This document shows, piece by piece, positions 1 through 14,300 of a DNA stretch of 64,000 nt. Under the pieces are notes generated by a model, which saw nothing but the letters and a program-made list of their open reading frames with translations, searched no databases and was not told the DNA's origin. Each line of letters starts with the position of its first letter. The first letter of the stretch is position 1. This stretch comes from Macquaria australasica (lineage: Eukaryota > Chordata > Actinopteri > Centrarchiformes > Percichthyidae). The stretch spans positions 845,501 through 909,500 of the forward strand of contig SEMN01000018.1 of the NCBI GenBank assembly GCA_005408345.1, in the 5' to 3' direction. The position numbers and the translations under genes were made by a program.

Positions 1-605
1 TATCTTTCCACATCATCAAACAGATTCATATAACATTAAACTGAGGGACTGCATGTGTGTGTTGGATGCAAACTGACAAGAATACCACCTTCTGTATCAT
101 TTATCTTCTATGGGTTCAAGCATGCCAAGATAGAAAAATCACTAAAACCAAACAATAGCCAATCTAAACCAAATCTATACCTTCTTTTAACACACACATC
201 CCTGTTCATTATTTACTTATTAATTAACCTACTCATTCAAAAAAAACAACAAAAACCAAAATGTAACAGTGCCTCAGAGTTGTTAGGGATCTGACTGTGG
301 CTGCACTTTGAACAAATACAACAGTCTCCATGGCAACAGAAGACCAAGTTGTTCTTTCTACTCTGCCAAACAGCAGTGAGCCATTGAAGAAGCACGAAGG
401 ATGAAGTTCTTTCATTAAGGTTTAACTAAGACGACACTGACATTTAACACACAGTCCATGCCCGTCATCACATACTGCTGTTTTAGAGGGATTTATGGCT
501 TTAACACACAGTATGAGAAACACATTTAGGAATGTAATGGTAAGGAGAGACCATTTATGTCAATACAAAAGAAATTAAAACCAGTGGGTAATTACGGCAC
601 TTACT

Positions 606-631
606 AATATATATATATAAATATATATATT
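606..631 (+). repeat. (AT)n tract
   Basis: Two short TA dinucleotide runs broken by one extra A. Low-complexity. Confidence 0.8.
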
Positions 632-1257
632 TAGGAAAAAGCATGTTATCTTTCTAGTTTCCTTTAAAAAAAAATTTGTTTGAAAACCATGTATGTAATG
701 GGAATCATATATTTTTTGTTCTTTGACTGAACTGGACCTTAACCAAAAGTTAACTTTCAACAGAAAGATATCTCAAGGAGTAAAGTTTTTCTGTCAAATT
801 TTTGCAGTGTGCAGAATGGCTTCCTCTTTGCCGAGAGCAATTTGGATGAAATGGAGTGGATGAATACATACGTACATACAGCAGCACAAATAATAGGAAC
901 ACAAAAACACTTACCTACATCAAGGACAGCAGAAGAGAGGAAAAAGGAGAGAGAATAATAGTGAGGCCTCTGGGAAAATATTAAAAACACAACAAATATA
1001 TATTAGCGTTACTTTTAGTCAACAAAGTCTACACTATTCTTACTTTTTAATTCATGCCATAACACCACAGGGAAAATACATTATTTCAGCATCACAAAAT
1101 AGACACAATGACCACAGGTTATGCAGGTTCCCATTATCAATTTGTGAGTTAACACCTCATGGAACAGTCCAAAAAAGGAAAATGAGTGTCAAAGTTTTGT
1201 CAGTGGTGCCCCTTTTAGCACAGATGAAGTTCTGGTTAAACGTTAATAAACCATTCT

Positions 1258-1281
1258 TAATTAGGAGTTGACTCCTAATTA
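1258..1281. repeat. 24-bp palindrome with two TAATTA cores
   Basis: TAATTAGGAGT at 1258-1268 is followed after two bases by its exact reverse complement at 1271-1281. Each outer end is TAATTA, the core bound by many homeodomain proteins. It could serve as a paired binding site, or could be coincidental in AT-rich DNA. Confidence 0.6.
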
Positions 1282-4200
1282 GATGTTGTTGATGAAATCT
1301 AAAACACATTTGCTAGATTAACACTACAACTAAATACTATTTTTTTTAAAGGTTAAAGCCCTCAAATAAGTAATCTAGCGATTTAACGGCTTCCTGTATG
1401 ACAGTGGCAGATCAGTAGTGCTCTCCCAAAAAAGCTCTGGCCAACAGGGAGCGTATACATCATGTGGATTTACTCTCAACCATTAAAAACATAGATGCAG
1501 GGATCACATTTTACAGCGTGATAGGATCCCTGGCCCAGTCAGCCCAGCCAGCAACCAACGTGGAGAGAGGAAAGTAAGTGGATAGGGTGAAAAATGACAT
1601 CCGCATACCTGTTCTCACCCATACATCATTCAGAGGGCAGTTTTTCGATGGAGTGTGAAAAGAGGGAATGGAGACATAGGGTGAAGGCGGTGTGAAGGTG
1701 TATATGTAGGATGGTGGCTTGGTGAGGTTCTGCACTGTGCCTCTTTTGAGGAGCTGGGACCTTGCACGAGCCATTGTGCTGATATTCATTCTTCCGGGAT
1801 GAGACTAGATTACTATTCATTATTGGCAGTATTGAATTTTCTTAGCTACTTTTCCTAGAACTCAAAGCCAGGCGGCATGACACAGAACATTACCTTCAAA
1901 GGCCATAAAGATAAGCTGGAGTAATTATTTTGTGGGTTTATGGGTGATAAGCACCTTGCATGTGACTCAAGAAGCAAATTCAATCAAACCAATCATGGAC
2001 AATAATACAACAATAACAACAATTAATCAGCAGAGTTATTTTGTATACGTATGATGTGGCAGCAATCATTAATTGTGTGCAGGCCCTGCATCTTAATAAG
2101 GACGAACAGTACTGGGGCTAACCGAATAAACATCCACATAACAAACAAATAATACAAATAGTTTAATGAAAAATCAACAGTCCCCTGTTGCTACCTCTTA
2201 TCATCGTTTTTATCTACTCCATTCACATTACAATGCCCTGGGATATTTGCACATTTTTTGCATTTAAATTAAATTATTTATTTGAATCCACATCACACCC
2301 CTAAGACTTCAGTCTATGATCACTTTTAAAAATATATTTTTTCTCTCGAAATGAGTAAATGCTTCTATTTCCATTCGATATCAAATCATTTCCCCCTGAT
2401 GTGGTTGACTTTACAGGTCTTCTCCATTAAAAAAAGGCAATAAAACTCAGCATGCTAGTGGGCAATACACAATTTATTATTGCACTATGAGGAAAACAAT
2501 AATAATAAAATGATGGCAAGTGATTTGCCCTCTTTCACTGCTTGTAAAACAACTTTGCCAAAAACTAAAATATACAGTACATGTTGTTAAGAGTCGAAAC
2601 AAAACGATTTAGCTTGTACTGACGTGATCATAGAATAAGAGTAGGCTGCACTAATTCCAGCCATACAGCACAAGCTGAGGAATCGCCTTCCATAAAAAGC
2701 CTCCTGTGGTCTGAGAGAGAACACGACAGAACATTAATTACCCAGGCAACACTGGAGAACAAGGTAAAAGGCGTGTTAATGAAATACTAATAAGGTTCCA
2801 ATTTGAGTCCTTTGGCTTTGGCGTCCTCTAAAGTGATCTCAATGACTTCAGTTCCTTCCGTAGCTAGTCTCTGTTATTGCTAATTACTGTCGCTCACGTG
2901 ACAGAAGGCAGTTGAGAAACCATTATTTCTGGGGAATGAATCCTTTGTGTGTTGTCCTTTGATGGAGGACACCCAGGTCGGTTTACTGGATGTCAGAATT
3001 GAGGGGCATGGGAAAATGCTAAAACCTCTAAAACTTCTAAAGAGAGAATGAGTTTATTGTCTGCCAGACATTTCGCCTCCTCCACTCTGTCATTTAACAA
3101 TTGGTGAACAACCTAGTTTGGGTTCTCAAGAGGGATAATGTTTTAGTAATGTTCTAATTTAGCTACTTTGGACGGCTGCAGTATTTAATTGAAAAGTTGA
3201 GTCAAGTAACCACATGTCCATTTTCCTCACAACTAAAGAAAATACTTGAGTTGAGTTAGTGTTGTTAGGCCTTCAGAGTTGTCTGGTAACTGTAAATCGT
3301 ATATAAGGTTAGGATCTTCAAGAAAGGTAATGGAATTTCCACTATGGGCATTCTGCAGGACCAAACAACCATTTCATAAGACCACCACTGATAACATAAG
3401 TCAAAAGGAAACTCTTCAAGTGTTGGCGAGCAGCAAGTAGAGGAAAAGCAGACAGGGATGAGAGATATTCTCAAAGACATTTGAAGATATAGCAATTTCT
3501 CTGAGGCAATCATTTGATGCTCTCATTCCATGATGGCTGAGTGTCACTACTTTTGCGCTCCCATCACTCAAGTGTATCCAGCACTCCAAGGAATTGATTG
3601 TTGGAGGATGGGGCTGGAACAGTGCACACATATAAAAGTACACATCTAGCCTGGAATAAACTATTTCTTTCAGCCTTCAAAGCAGCCCGTGCAACTCTGT
3701 CTGAAAATGGATTTCTTGTTTATGGTTTTAGTATTAGCTCAGCACTGAAAATACAGTCCATCTATATTATCACCACTTGATAATGTTGGAATAAATTACC
3801 AGTGACCACTTTGAACACACATTGAACACAGGGAAACACAGACAAGAGAAGAAAGAAAAACAGTTTACAGTACAGACTAAAAGCTTTTATGATACATTTG
3901 GTGAAGAAAGCTCAAATGGTCAACATTACTGAATTTAGTATGTGAGAGTATGTATTCATGTTTCTTTCTGTTTATATGTTTATATTGTTTTGTTTTACTA
4001 AAGTCCTACATCTAAACAACTGAAAGCATATATCTTGTTTCTTGAGACAGATTGAGAGATTAAGATATTGATTTTTATGTGTATATTCTCAAGTCTGGCA
4101 GACCCTTAACAGCTGTCATAGTATCTGCTCATATTACACAGGAGCTGAGCTCTGTGAACCTCTTGACGAGTACAACTCCCTCATGTTAGGTATAGAAAGA

Positions 4201-4829
4201 GATTAGTTCACCAGATTATTTGCCTTCCCTGAGCAAGTCCCCTATAATCATTGCAGGCACCACTGTAGGCTTTATTTTTCCCTGATCTCTTATGAAACAC
4301 TCAAAGTTTCACTCTGCATTGAAATGACTGAAGGTCAGTAGAGGTTTAGGGTTAATGAATATAATTATTGCTATAGTCTTATCATAAAACTGCTTTAAAT
4401 AGATGAATTCTTCCAAAGCAGCACATGAAAAGGGTATTAGTATTCAGACTCAAACAGCAAATCCAGCACCGGTACAAGCTCTAACAATTGCTGAATGTTA
4501 GGATCAATGCCAACATGTCATAACTTTAGAATATTCTACTGATTTTCTGTCAAAAACAAAGGACTAAACCCTGAGACTTTGTAGCACTGCGTACCACTCT
4601 GAAAGAAATATGCACTCCAGGAAGCTGTAACATATAGTAAAGTACCCTTTATTCAGTGCAGTCTGTCTGGTGGGGGTTTGGAGACCCTGTGTTATTTGTT
4701 AGCATTGCTTGTGTTTCTTCTCCCCATCAAATAAAATGGCAAGCTCAGCGTCTCCATATGATTGCATTCCCAAGTGGTAGGCAGGTGTTTCATTTAGTCT
4801 CCATGCTACTTTTAGAAGACTAATAACGT

Positions 4830-4880
4830 TTTTCTTTCTTTCTTTCTTTTGCAAAAACAAAACCTTTTTTTTTTTTTTTC
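4830..4880 (+). repeat. (TTTC)n and poly-T tract
   Basis: Five TTTC units, then a short purine interval and a run of about 15 T. Low-complexity DNA; the T run could be a worn reverse poly-A tail, but no retroposon body is visible beside it. Confidence 0.8.
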
Positions 4881-7800
4881 ATTTTACTCCTTTGTCTTGT
4901 GACCTTATGATTTAGAGGACTTTAAAAGGCTTTCAGTAAAAGCCCAGTAAATCTATTCTTCTCTCTGTCTCTTTTTTCTTTCCTGCTCTACATCTGGCTC
5001 AGAGTACAACTCTTAGGCAGTCACTAAGACTGTGTTTGTAGTGCTTGCACAGCAGTGGTCGATAATGACTATGATGATAATGGGATTCTGGCCAGTATCA
5101 CATTACCCACAGCTGATGGCATAAAATGTGATTATCATTTGGCATTTTTTGTATGGCAAATGATAACACTGCCAGTACAGCTGTCTGTGTTATCATTAGT
5201 AATGTAGAGCGTTAAGCATCGTTTTGGATGGCTTCATCATCCTTCTGTATTTTTGAAAATTACAAAAAAAATCTGGCACATTTACTTTGTCAGACTCATG
5301 GTGGTATTTGGGGAGAGATATTTTATCCATGAATGTTTGTGCAAGATAGAAAATAACGCCCACCAAATGGCTCAATATAGCCAAATGTAGTTTGGAACAC
5401 TTGGTATTATTGACGTATGCATTTGACTGCAGCTCACCCAAATATCATCCAGCAAATTAATGACCTGCCTAATTGGACCGACTAAATATTCAGTCCTAAT
5501 TGATGGAATAAACAGACAGTAACACCCACGTTTTTAGTATTCAGGAAGCATAACTGACAATGGTCAATAATTAGGAATGACAAATTTAATGCTAACTTTT
5601 GATGCCTTTGCTTGTATTTTTAAGGGCCAAAATTAATATCAATATCAATATCAATTAATATTAACAACACTTTACCTAGTTGCATCCAGGAACCAATGAG
5701 ATGAAAAAAGAAGTGGGTCCCATTTCTCAAAAGCATCTGAAGTCTATGATATTTGTAAAATACATCCTGTGAACATTCTTAAACTTACAGGATGTTTCCA
5801 CAAAGAAGTGTAGCTTTAGAAACTCTTAGAAATGATAGTGGATTATCAAGTCCCTACTGTTCATTTTGTTAAAACCTTTATCAAATAGTTGTATCACTAC
5901 CTGTGAAGAAAAGTGGTGTTTGATGAGTGAGGATGTTTAAAATCATAACCACAAATACTAATAAAGGTAGTGTATCACAGTTATACTAGATGTAGAGTAT
6001 GATAAGAGATGTTTTCATTAAGCTTATTAGATGGGATAACCTGAGAAGTTCTTTAGATGCTGATATCTATTCTCATTTCATGCAACGTGAAGTGAAAATA
6101 GTTAATATTGAGAAAATGCTTAAATTGGTTCTGAAATTATGCTTATGATGTGTTTCACCACTTCTGTAATTGTGATTTTACATAAACATAGTATTTTTTC
6201 TGATGTAGGACACTGACCAGAGTTGGGGTTGTAAAACTCGCCAGACAAAGTCAAATAAAGCACCTTTCTTTCCTGAACAGCTTACACAAGGCCTTTTAGT
6301 TCAGTGACAAGCCATCTTTATCGTGCTTGCTTTCTCTTCTTAAATCATTGCTGAACCATTGGACATTTAAGACAAGTCTCTGTTTTTGTTTTGAGGAATG
6401 GCAATGAAGAGGGAAAGCATTTTGTATTATTGAAGTGATGCTGCCTAAATTGTTTGTCAAGCCAGAGGGTGTTGTGTTGGTTTGCTCTCCTAAAGCATTT
6501 CTCTTGTGCTTTCCCAGCATGATATCTACACAACACTTGGCTGCATGACATCGGACTTGCTGGATTTAAACATCTGCGAAAACTCCTTGAGGCCGGAGTG
6601 GAGAAAGGGTCTTCTGAATGGTCAGGATGTCACCATCTGAACAGTAATAAACACAAGACTATTTGACCAAAAGAACAAGAGGTCATACATGGAGTGATAT
6701 GGATTATCTGTTTAATCATCTGTAATTAAACTACCATAAACTACCATAGAAACAGACACTCAAAAAAAAAAAAAAAGAGTACATGTTGTTATCTGTCAGC
6801 TTGTGCTATGAAATTCCACACCATATTTGTGCTATAGACTACATCTTATGTGCAGTTTATCTTGTAAACTCATTTTAACTCCAAGAGCTCTTTAGAAATT
6901 GCAAGAGAACTGCTGCTGCATCCTAAATGTAGCATCTATGGGTTTTTTTTTCTTTCCTAGAGAGTTGGGAAGGAAGAGATGGGCATCCGCCTAGTTTGCA
7001 TTCTGCACAAGCCGGACAATTCAGGGCCTGTCAGGCAAGAACTCTCTTCATCTGAGGTGCCTTTGAGAGCTGGGGAGAAAGAGATGCATGTGAGGAGTTC
7101 TGAAGGAGGGTGAACTTCACACTCGCCTAATCTCTACTCTGGATCTGTCTGTCGTTCAGCGGAAGCACCAGCTAGCGGACCTGGCAGTAATTCAATCACT
7201 GATTCTTGATTGGCAGGGGAGTCCGCTGTAGCCCTGGGGAAGCGAAAAAAAAGTCCCTTTTGTCCTTAAAGAAAGATAGAGGGGAGAAAGGCTGTCTCCC
7301 TTTAGACTGAACCAGACCAGTGAGTGCCATCGGTTGCAGCCAGAACTCAAAAGATCACATAAGGCTAAAGGAAGAGCAAGACTGCAATACTTGCCAAAGT
7401 ATTAAGAATGGAAAGAATTTACATAAAACTATACTTACTTTTTTGCCCTTCAAATATAACTGCAGTCTTTATACTTGTTCTTTATATTATATATTATACT
7501 CCATCTTTAGTGAATGATATACAGCTAAATGCTTTTCCTTTCTCTATTTTTAAATAACTTAGTCACACTTTGTTTAAACATTAGTACGGTTTATTTTGTA
7601 TGTTTTCCCAATTCAATCATGAAAAACCAACCTGGCTTCTAGAAATTATGTTTATATACAACTAATTTCCTTTGCCAAATATGTTTTGAGGGACTCTGCC
7701 TGGATTTTGTTCATTGGAAACGTTTTTTAGTCGAGGAAGTGCTACGCTTTTGTACCACACAGAAGTTGAAGATAGGTGGTTGGATGGATGGTAGACTTCG

Positions 7801-10800
7801 ACTCCAGAGACTGGTGTTTAGTTGCTGTGGGCAGATATTGTTGGGAAAGAAACAGATCACTTGTCAGTGGATGTTTTCCAGATACGTTCAGTATGGACAT
7901 TTTGTGATTTGGATTTTGCTGGTATGTTCAGTAAAAAAAGTTCCCTCATTGTGTTGACAAAAAACACAATTTGGGCAGCATTACATTTCTTTCAAAGTGT
8001 ATTTGCTGTTCCAGATTAGTAGTATATAAATGTAATTTCTAGAAGATAGGTTTGGAAAAAATTAAATGGGAGCCAAATGGTTGGTGTACAGTGTTGTAAC
8101 ACGTGACCAATTAGCAAAAGGTCGCACATGTCATGTCAAACTGTGACACTTTATATTTGAACACTGGCCAACTTTCAAGAGGGAATGGGAAGAGAATAAG
8201 TTTCTGCTTGGGAAGAAAATTACCTTTCAAGTTTGCTTTTAAGCTACATGTTAAGGCAGTCATGCTTTCAGCATTTTATATGAAAAAAAAAGAAGAAGAT
8301 AATAGTGGATATAATTCATTACCTACATCCATTTTGTGCACACATACTGTAATTTCTCACTCATTTAATCATAAGAATATGATGGTTACAGGTTACTACT
8401 ACATATAATATTATTTTATTATGATCACTGTATTTTATTATTAGAAAACACAAAAATGAATCACTGATACAAATTGAGAAACTGCCCCTCATGGCTAACC
8501 AGGTGGGACCAATACAAACATTAGGTCATAAAATAGAACCAGATCCTCTAAATACTTAGACACTGAATTAAGCCAAATGGTTATCTCTTGCTCTGCTATT
8601 AAATTTGAATGACGCTTCTCCAGAGAGTGACAATATTATGAGAGTAATAAGTCCATCTGTATGAATAATTAAAAATAAAGTTATCAAACTTTTTTCTCTC
8701 TCTCTCATTTATTTAATCTCTCAAAATATGAATTATACATCAGAGAGGATGTTACACTGCTTATATGCACACTGTGTTGTCTTTATCAATTTGTCTGAAA
8801 TACTTCATTAAGCTGATTGGTTGGAAACTACATTAATTTACTACCAATGAATGACAGAGATGATCAGGTACTGAAATGAAGAAAATATTGTACTACCTTA
8901 TATATTACTGTGGCTTTAAACTCAATGTTTCTCACCTTATTCTGTAACCTTTAGCAATGTGGCTCACCTTTCTTAAATGAAAACCTGTCTGACACCCAGG
9001 GGTATAACAAGCATTATACTTTTAAATAAAATACAATTATCATCATTTAAGTACGTAAAGCATTAAGGTGAAATGTAGGTGTTATGGTGAAAATTTAATG
9101 TAGAAGGTAGATGTGTCTGAGGTTAGGTGTTAGTGTAAATTTCTGCATAGCATGAAATTGATGTATGTCTCATCACAACTAAAAACCTAAAGTGACATAT
9201 GATATACTGTTTTAGGTTAAAGAGTACATACTACAGAAGACACTGCAACAAGATCTTATGCCTTACGTTACCAGTGCTCAACATATTTTTTATACTCCAA
9301 CAAATTCAACGCTCTGCATGACATGTCTCTGAATGTCACACATATAGGCACTAGCCAAACAGTGTTCACAAATAAACCGTGATGCTTATTTTAAACCGCT
9401 TGCTGTACCTGCTCCTGTTGCTGAGTGCTGTGTGAAGCTGTTTGAGATATCGCTGTCATGTCTTATCTGGCACCACGGATCCATATCCAGGAGAATGGAT
9501 ATGTGGCTGACGTCATCATAATATGCAACCTATTTTACAGAACTTGAGGTAGATATGGAACTTTTTATTTCACAAGTTTCATTGTGAGCTGATGGAAATT
9601 TAATGAAGAGCTACTTTTCTGGGGTCTTCTATATTATTGTTCCCTAGACAACAATGCTTCCTGGGTACAGAACATTCTGGTTGTGAGAGACTCACTTCCT
9701 GGCGGTGCCTTCAAACACATTATCTTTGCTCTTGATACAGTAGAGAGTGCAATAAGCTCAACATTCTGGGCCACCAGTTGGGGAAATAAAAGTGTAAACA
9801 AATCATATTATGTACAAAGCATATGCTGTTCCATCAAGTGAATGACAATAAATAAATATAAAAACATCCTATGCTCTCTACTAAGAGTAGACGGTTGACT
9901 GCACGGGAGCAAGCGAGACAGAGCGAGCTTGTGTAGTGGCAAGCAACTAGATGAAAAACGGAGTTAAACAGAAAGAGTCAGATAGGAAGTGAATGAATGT
10001 GAGTGGAGCTGCTCGTGCCAATAATTGTCATGTGCTTTTGGGGACCAGTGAACGGTCAGTCGAAACAGTTCAAAAGTTGTCCTATCAGTGATGCAGAGTG
10101 TCACCTCTATCAGAGCACATGGAGAAGCAGCTTCCTGGCCCATAATGGGTTCCAGGATTGGTGATAAAACAAGCATCAATACACTTTGATCTGAAGACAG
10201 GAAGACTGATGGAGAATCACATCAGTGGGAGCTAGCCATCTCAGGGTTTTGTCATTAACACTAGTTGCAATTAAATCATGTTTTATGGATGCTCTGATAG
10301 AGTCAAAGCCAGAGTGATTTATCTGCTGGATCCCACTAGTATGGTCATACTAAAGTCATTTTTCATTACGTTGCAATTAATCTGGTTTCTTAAAGTATTT
10401 AACCTAAGGCTGTGATTTATTGAGGGGCATTTATTTGGTGCTACATGTATTTTTGTGAGACAGCAGCTTGTGGAATATAAATTGAAACACTGGACATAAC
10501 CATTTAGTTCAATGAAAGCTGTTTTTCAGGATATGACCAAATTTCTTTCAGTCCTCTTAAACTGCAGAGTCCAAGTAGTCTTGTTACAAACGAATGCTGA
10601 ACACTAATCTTTAAGCACTATGTCCAATCCTAATCCACCAGTCACCAGCTATTACAGCCCACATCACCTACTTCATGTTCACAAGCTACAACAGGGATAA
10701 CACCAAGACTATAGCAGCTACATTTAACAGTGATGGCGCTTTAGGTTACTGGTAAAAAAAAAACCTATCCTCCGAGGACTTCAGCTTCTGTGAGGAGGGA

Positions 10801-11290
10801 GGTTGGCACCACTTGCCTGACTCACTTACACCGACATGAGAGTACAACCTAATCAGTATTCGCCAATGAGACTCCTTTACAGAACACAGCATGCTGTCTT
10901 CCACTTAAATGGGGCTGAGAAAGCTGAGTTAGAGACACCAGGTGGACACTGAAACTGGAGTCCAATGTGCACTATAGTATGTTAATTCTGGTCTCCTCGC
11001 TCACAAAATTGGTCATGGATTTGTGAGAATTCACAGCAATTTATCCGAGCTGCAATTTTTTTTCCCCATGTGCTACACAAAGAATAAAAGTTTTCTGAAA
11101 ATATTTACTGCTGTCAACGTTCAGTTTAAATCTATACAGGAACTGTCTGTTACTTCAGTTTGGAAGCAAATACCTAGAAAAAGGAATCCATGACTCTCAA
11201 ATATGTACTCAACCACTGGATTTATGCAGAATGCATTGCCAGTGTTGCATAATGCATTGCGCTTGCCTAGTTTAAGAAATGCAAATCACC
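4881..11290. other. No gene recognised; one acceptor-like site at 6960
   Basis: AT-rich with a short ATATCA repeat near 5635-5654 and a poly-A run near 6762. The stretch 6961-7250 is richer in GC than its flanks, and directly follows a pyrimidine tract ending in CTTTCCTAG. From 6961 a frame stays open for 50 codons (stop at 7111-7113). This could be an unrecognised exon or chance. Confidence 0.5.
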
Positions 11291-11326
11291 TCAAGTTGAT
11301 GGAATCCATTCAAGTTGATGGAATCC
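11291..11326 (+). repeat. Direct repeat of 17 bp, two copies
   Basis: TCAAGTTGATGGAATCC occurs at 11291-11307 and again at 11310-11326, separated by two bases. The copies are identical, suggesting a recent local duplication. Confidence 0.8.
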
Positions 11327-14300
11327 TTCCACAGGCATGGCTATGAAATATTTGTGATTCTTCAAATGTTAGTGATGCAGCGAAAGTCAAAGACAGAGAG
11401 AGCGATAGATACAGGTAGGGGGAGAGAGAGGCAAGGAGAAAGGAGGAGGGGAGACATGAAAGAGTAAAATGAGTATAAAGTTTGCCTTGTAGAATATGAC
11501 ACCAGCTGTTACTGGCTTTCTCTCCCACTGTTATTAAACAAGGGATGAAAGATGTTGTGTATCGCCATGTGTACACTTTTAAATGAGTTCAAAGAAGCCA
11601 TTTTGCAGGGTAATATTCCATTCATGCAGGGTACCATTCTGATGTCTTTTAGAAGCATGCATTTATTGTAACAAATGCCCAGTGATATGAAATAAAAAAA
11701 CAATCCCCTCTGAGCATTGCTTTGGCTTTTAAAGCCCCCAAACTGTGAGTGCAGTTTCGAGTGCTTGTTGGAATACTGTTATCCCTGTAGTGATATACTG
11801 GACTGAAAGCAGTTTGTGAGCGCTTTAATTGGGAGGAAGTGATAGCATTACAGAGCTATGATGCCTCTGTTAAACATAGGGTGTCATGTATTCTTGGGCA
11901 ACAAAATACAACATTTTGAACCTCCTATTCCAAATGAAATTAAATAAAAGTAAAGGAATCTGCTCTTTTAAGATGTAGATACATTTAGGTCAACCATAAA
12001 TAAGCTTATATGCTTTATTGTTTGCTTACATTGATATATTACCACGACCTAAAAACCAACCAAACTGCTGTTCAGTGCCTGTTGTAAAATAAATCAAAGT
12101 GCTATTGCCTTCAACTTCACTGATCTTCTTATGTTAGAAACTATCAGGCATCTTTATCGATCAGAGGCCATAATCCATCATAGGCTATTTGACATTGTCT
12201 GCTTTCTGCAGGGGAGTGCAGAGACTCACTTGTTATTTCAGTCAATACCTTTTGCAACAGGTTGTGAGCTTCAAGTTGTATTTGTATCAATATTTGTGAA
12301 AAAACATAATACAGTACATTGTTTAGGAATCAATAGCTTTAAACTTTTATCCCGAGCTGGATTACTCACAAGACTGTGCTGACCTGCGTTGTTGCCAGTA
12401 ACTGAGCTCATTTTATAGTATTATAAAAAATATATTACACTATAAGAAAGCATCGCTAAAGGGCTAGAGCATAATGAAGAAATATAAGAGGTAGAAAATA
12501 AACAGCATTTTCCTCAGCAACCCCCAAAAAGTCTTTGATGTGATGAGTTGACAGTTGCTTGACAACTTAGCGAGAATCCCCAGATGTTTCACATTATTTT
12601 TATATTTATATGCTTTGTATTTCCCACTAACTGGGCAATTGGAAAAGGATGACTGGGTGAGAGGGACATCACTTTGAATTAAGACTGGGTGACAGTTCCT
12701 TCCTTTGAACCTCAGCCCCGGCTCCTCCTAGACTCTTACCCTCCTGGAGGAAAAGTTTCAAACAACTGAATCGATAGCAATTTAGGGCAACACTCTTGTC
12801 ACTTCCCTCTTCTTCTTCTTCTTCTTCATCTCCCACCACCCGGACTGCATCCTGGGAGACAATTTGCTGTGCAACATTGCTCTGATAGGACAACAAAGAA
12901 GGCCCAGGACAAATGGCTCTTTGGAGGGAATTGAAGGCACTCTGATCACACAGGTCTGCTGATAAACATGTTCCATAGCACTAAGTCTAAGACGATGCCA
13001 TGTTTTCTTCCTGTAGTCACATGCATTGCTTTCAGAGGTGACAGTGAAAATATACTGAACTTTGTTCTAACTGTACAGTGGAGATGTGCCCACAGTAATA
13101 ATAATGAATGCTAAAATCCAAACCCATGCATTTGTTATTTATGGATGACCTAAACCAAAGCTATAGTAAATGGCATGCACAGGCACAGGAAGTAAGTCTC
13201 AAAGTACATGTTAAAATGTAATATAACAGATGAATTACCCACTTTCCATATTCAAATGATTTAAGATTTATTTGTTTTATCCAGCTATTATAGTAGTGGT
13301 CACGCCTAATGCCCAAAATATAAAGTTTAATTTTGATAATGTACAAACCATTACAGAGCGGTGACACTGCAGCCAATGGACAGATGTTTTCCATTTTGGA
13401 ATCAAAATACAGTGGCTTTCAAACATCAACTTTCCAAAGCTGACACACTCAGCAAAACCTAATGTGGTTAAACTTTTAAAATCAAGCAAGAAAAGTGTAG
13501 TTATTACTGTGCTTCCTGGCGGTAATACGTTTTTGTGGAGGTTAAATTTAAAAAAAAAAAAAATTTTATTAAGAAACTCTCCTCTCTCTGACGTATTTTC
13601 CAGCACCTCCTTCATGCATCCAATGTTGTCAGAGCCTTAAAAAAAAGAAAGAAACATCTTTCATTCAATTTCAAATGTCACTGTGTCGAACCACCATGTC
13701 GAACCAATCCAACTTTCTTCCTGCAGTTGGCTGGTGGATGATGATATGTAAATATCATTGTTGAACCTGCCATTCTGTCTTACAGAGCAGAAATTGCACG
13801 GCCCACCTCCTGATCCATCACCACTATTATCCTCAGAGTGTCCTGTGAGAATTAGCTGAAAATGAGATTCCATCATTCACCTGTCGTCTGTCCACCACGA
13901 CCACAATCTACAATCCAGATCCTGTAGTAAATCCTCTAGCACCATAGTGGGCCTTCATTTTATAGAGACAATATATTATAAGGTAGTATCACAAAGGCTT
14001 TTTCTAGATTCATAATAATTATTGTTTTCATCCTTGTTTTACTCTCATGTTAAAGTATTTATTCTGATTTGAAGAGCTGAATACAAGACTGGCAAGCCTG
14101 TCACTACTGATTAATGGATCAGCTGATTATGGCACGACCAGGTCACAGCTCAATGACTGGAAAACTATGTTTGCTTTACGTGAAAACCAATACAGCCTGC
14201 ATAGTATGCATATCATGTGATTGATCTTGTGATGGCTCACCATGTAACAATGCTTGGCAGATTGGCCTATGAACACATTATTACCATTAGCAGATACATT

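Larger units (their letters stand above)
1..4829. other. No gene recognised; AT-rich non-coding DNA
   Basis: Apart from the AT tract near 606 and the palindrome at 1258-1281, I see no gene. Overlapping minus-strand open frames at 1511-1820 end at a donor-like TGG/GTGAGA (around 1620), but the encoded residues match nothing I know and no good acceptor lies upstream. Confidence 0.6.

Noticed and set aside
1511..1820. Two overlapping minus-strand frames ending at a donor-like site
   Set aside because: No convincing acceptor upstream, a stop just before the first Met, and no recognisable product.
13540..13566. Poly-A followed by TTTT as a retroposon tail
   Set aside because: No SINE or LINE body is visible next to it.
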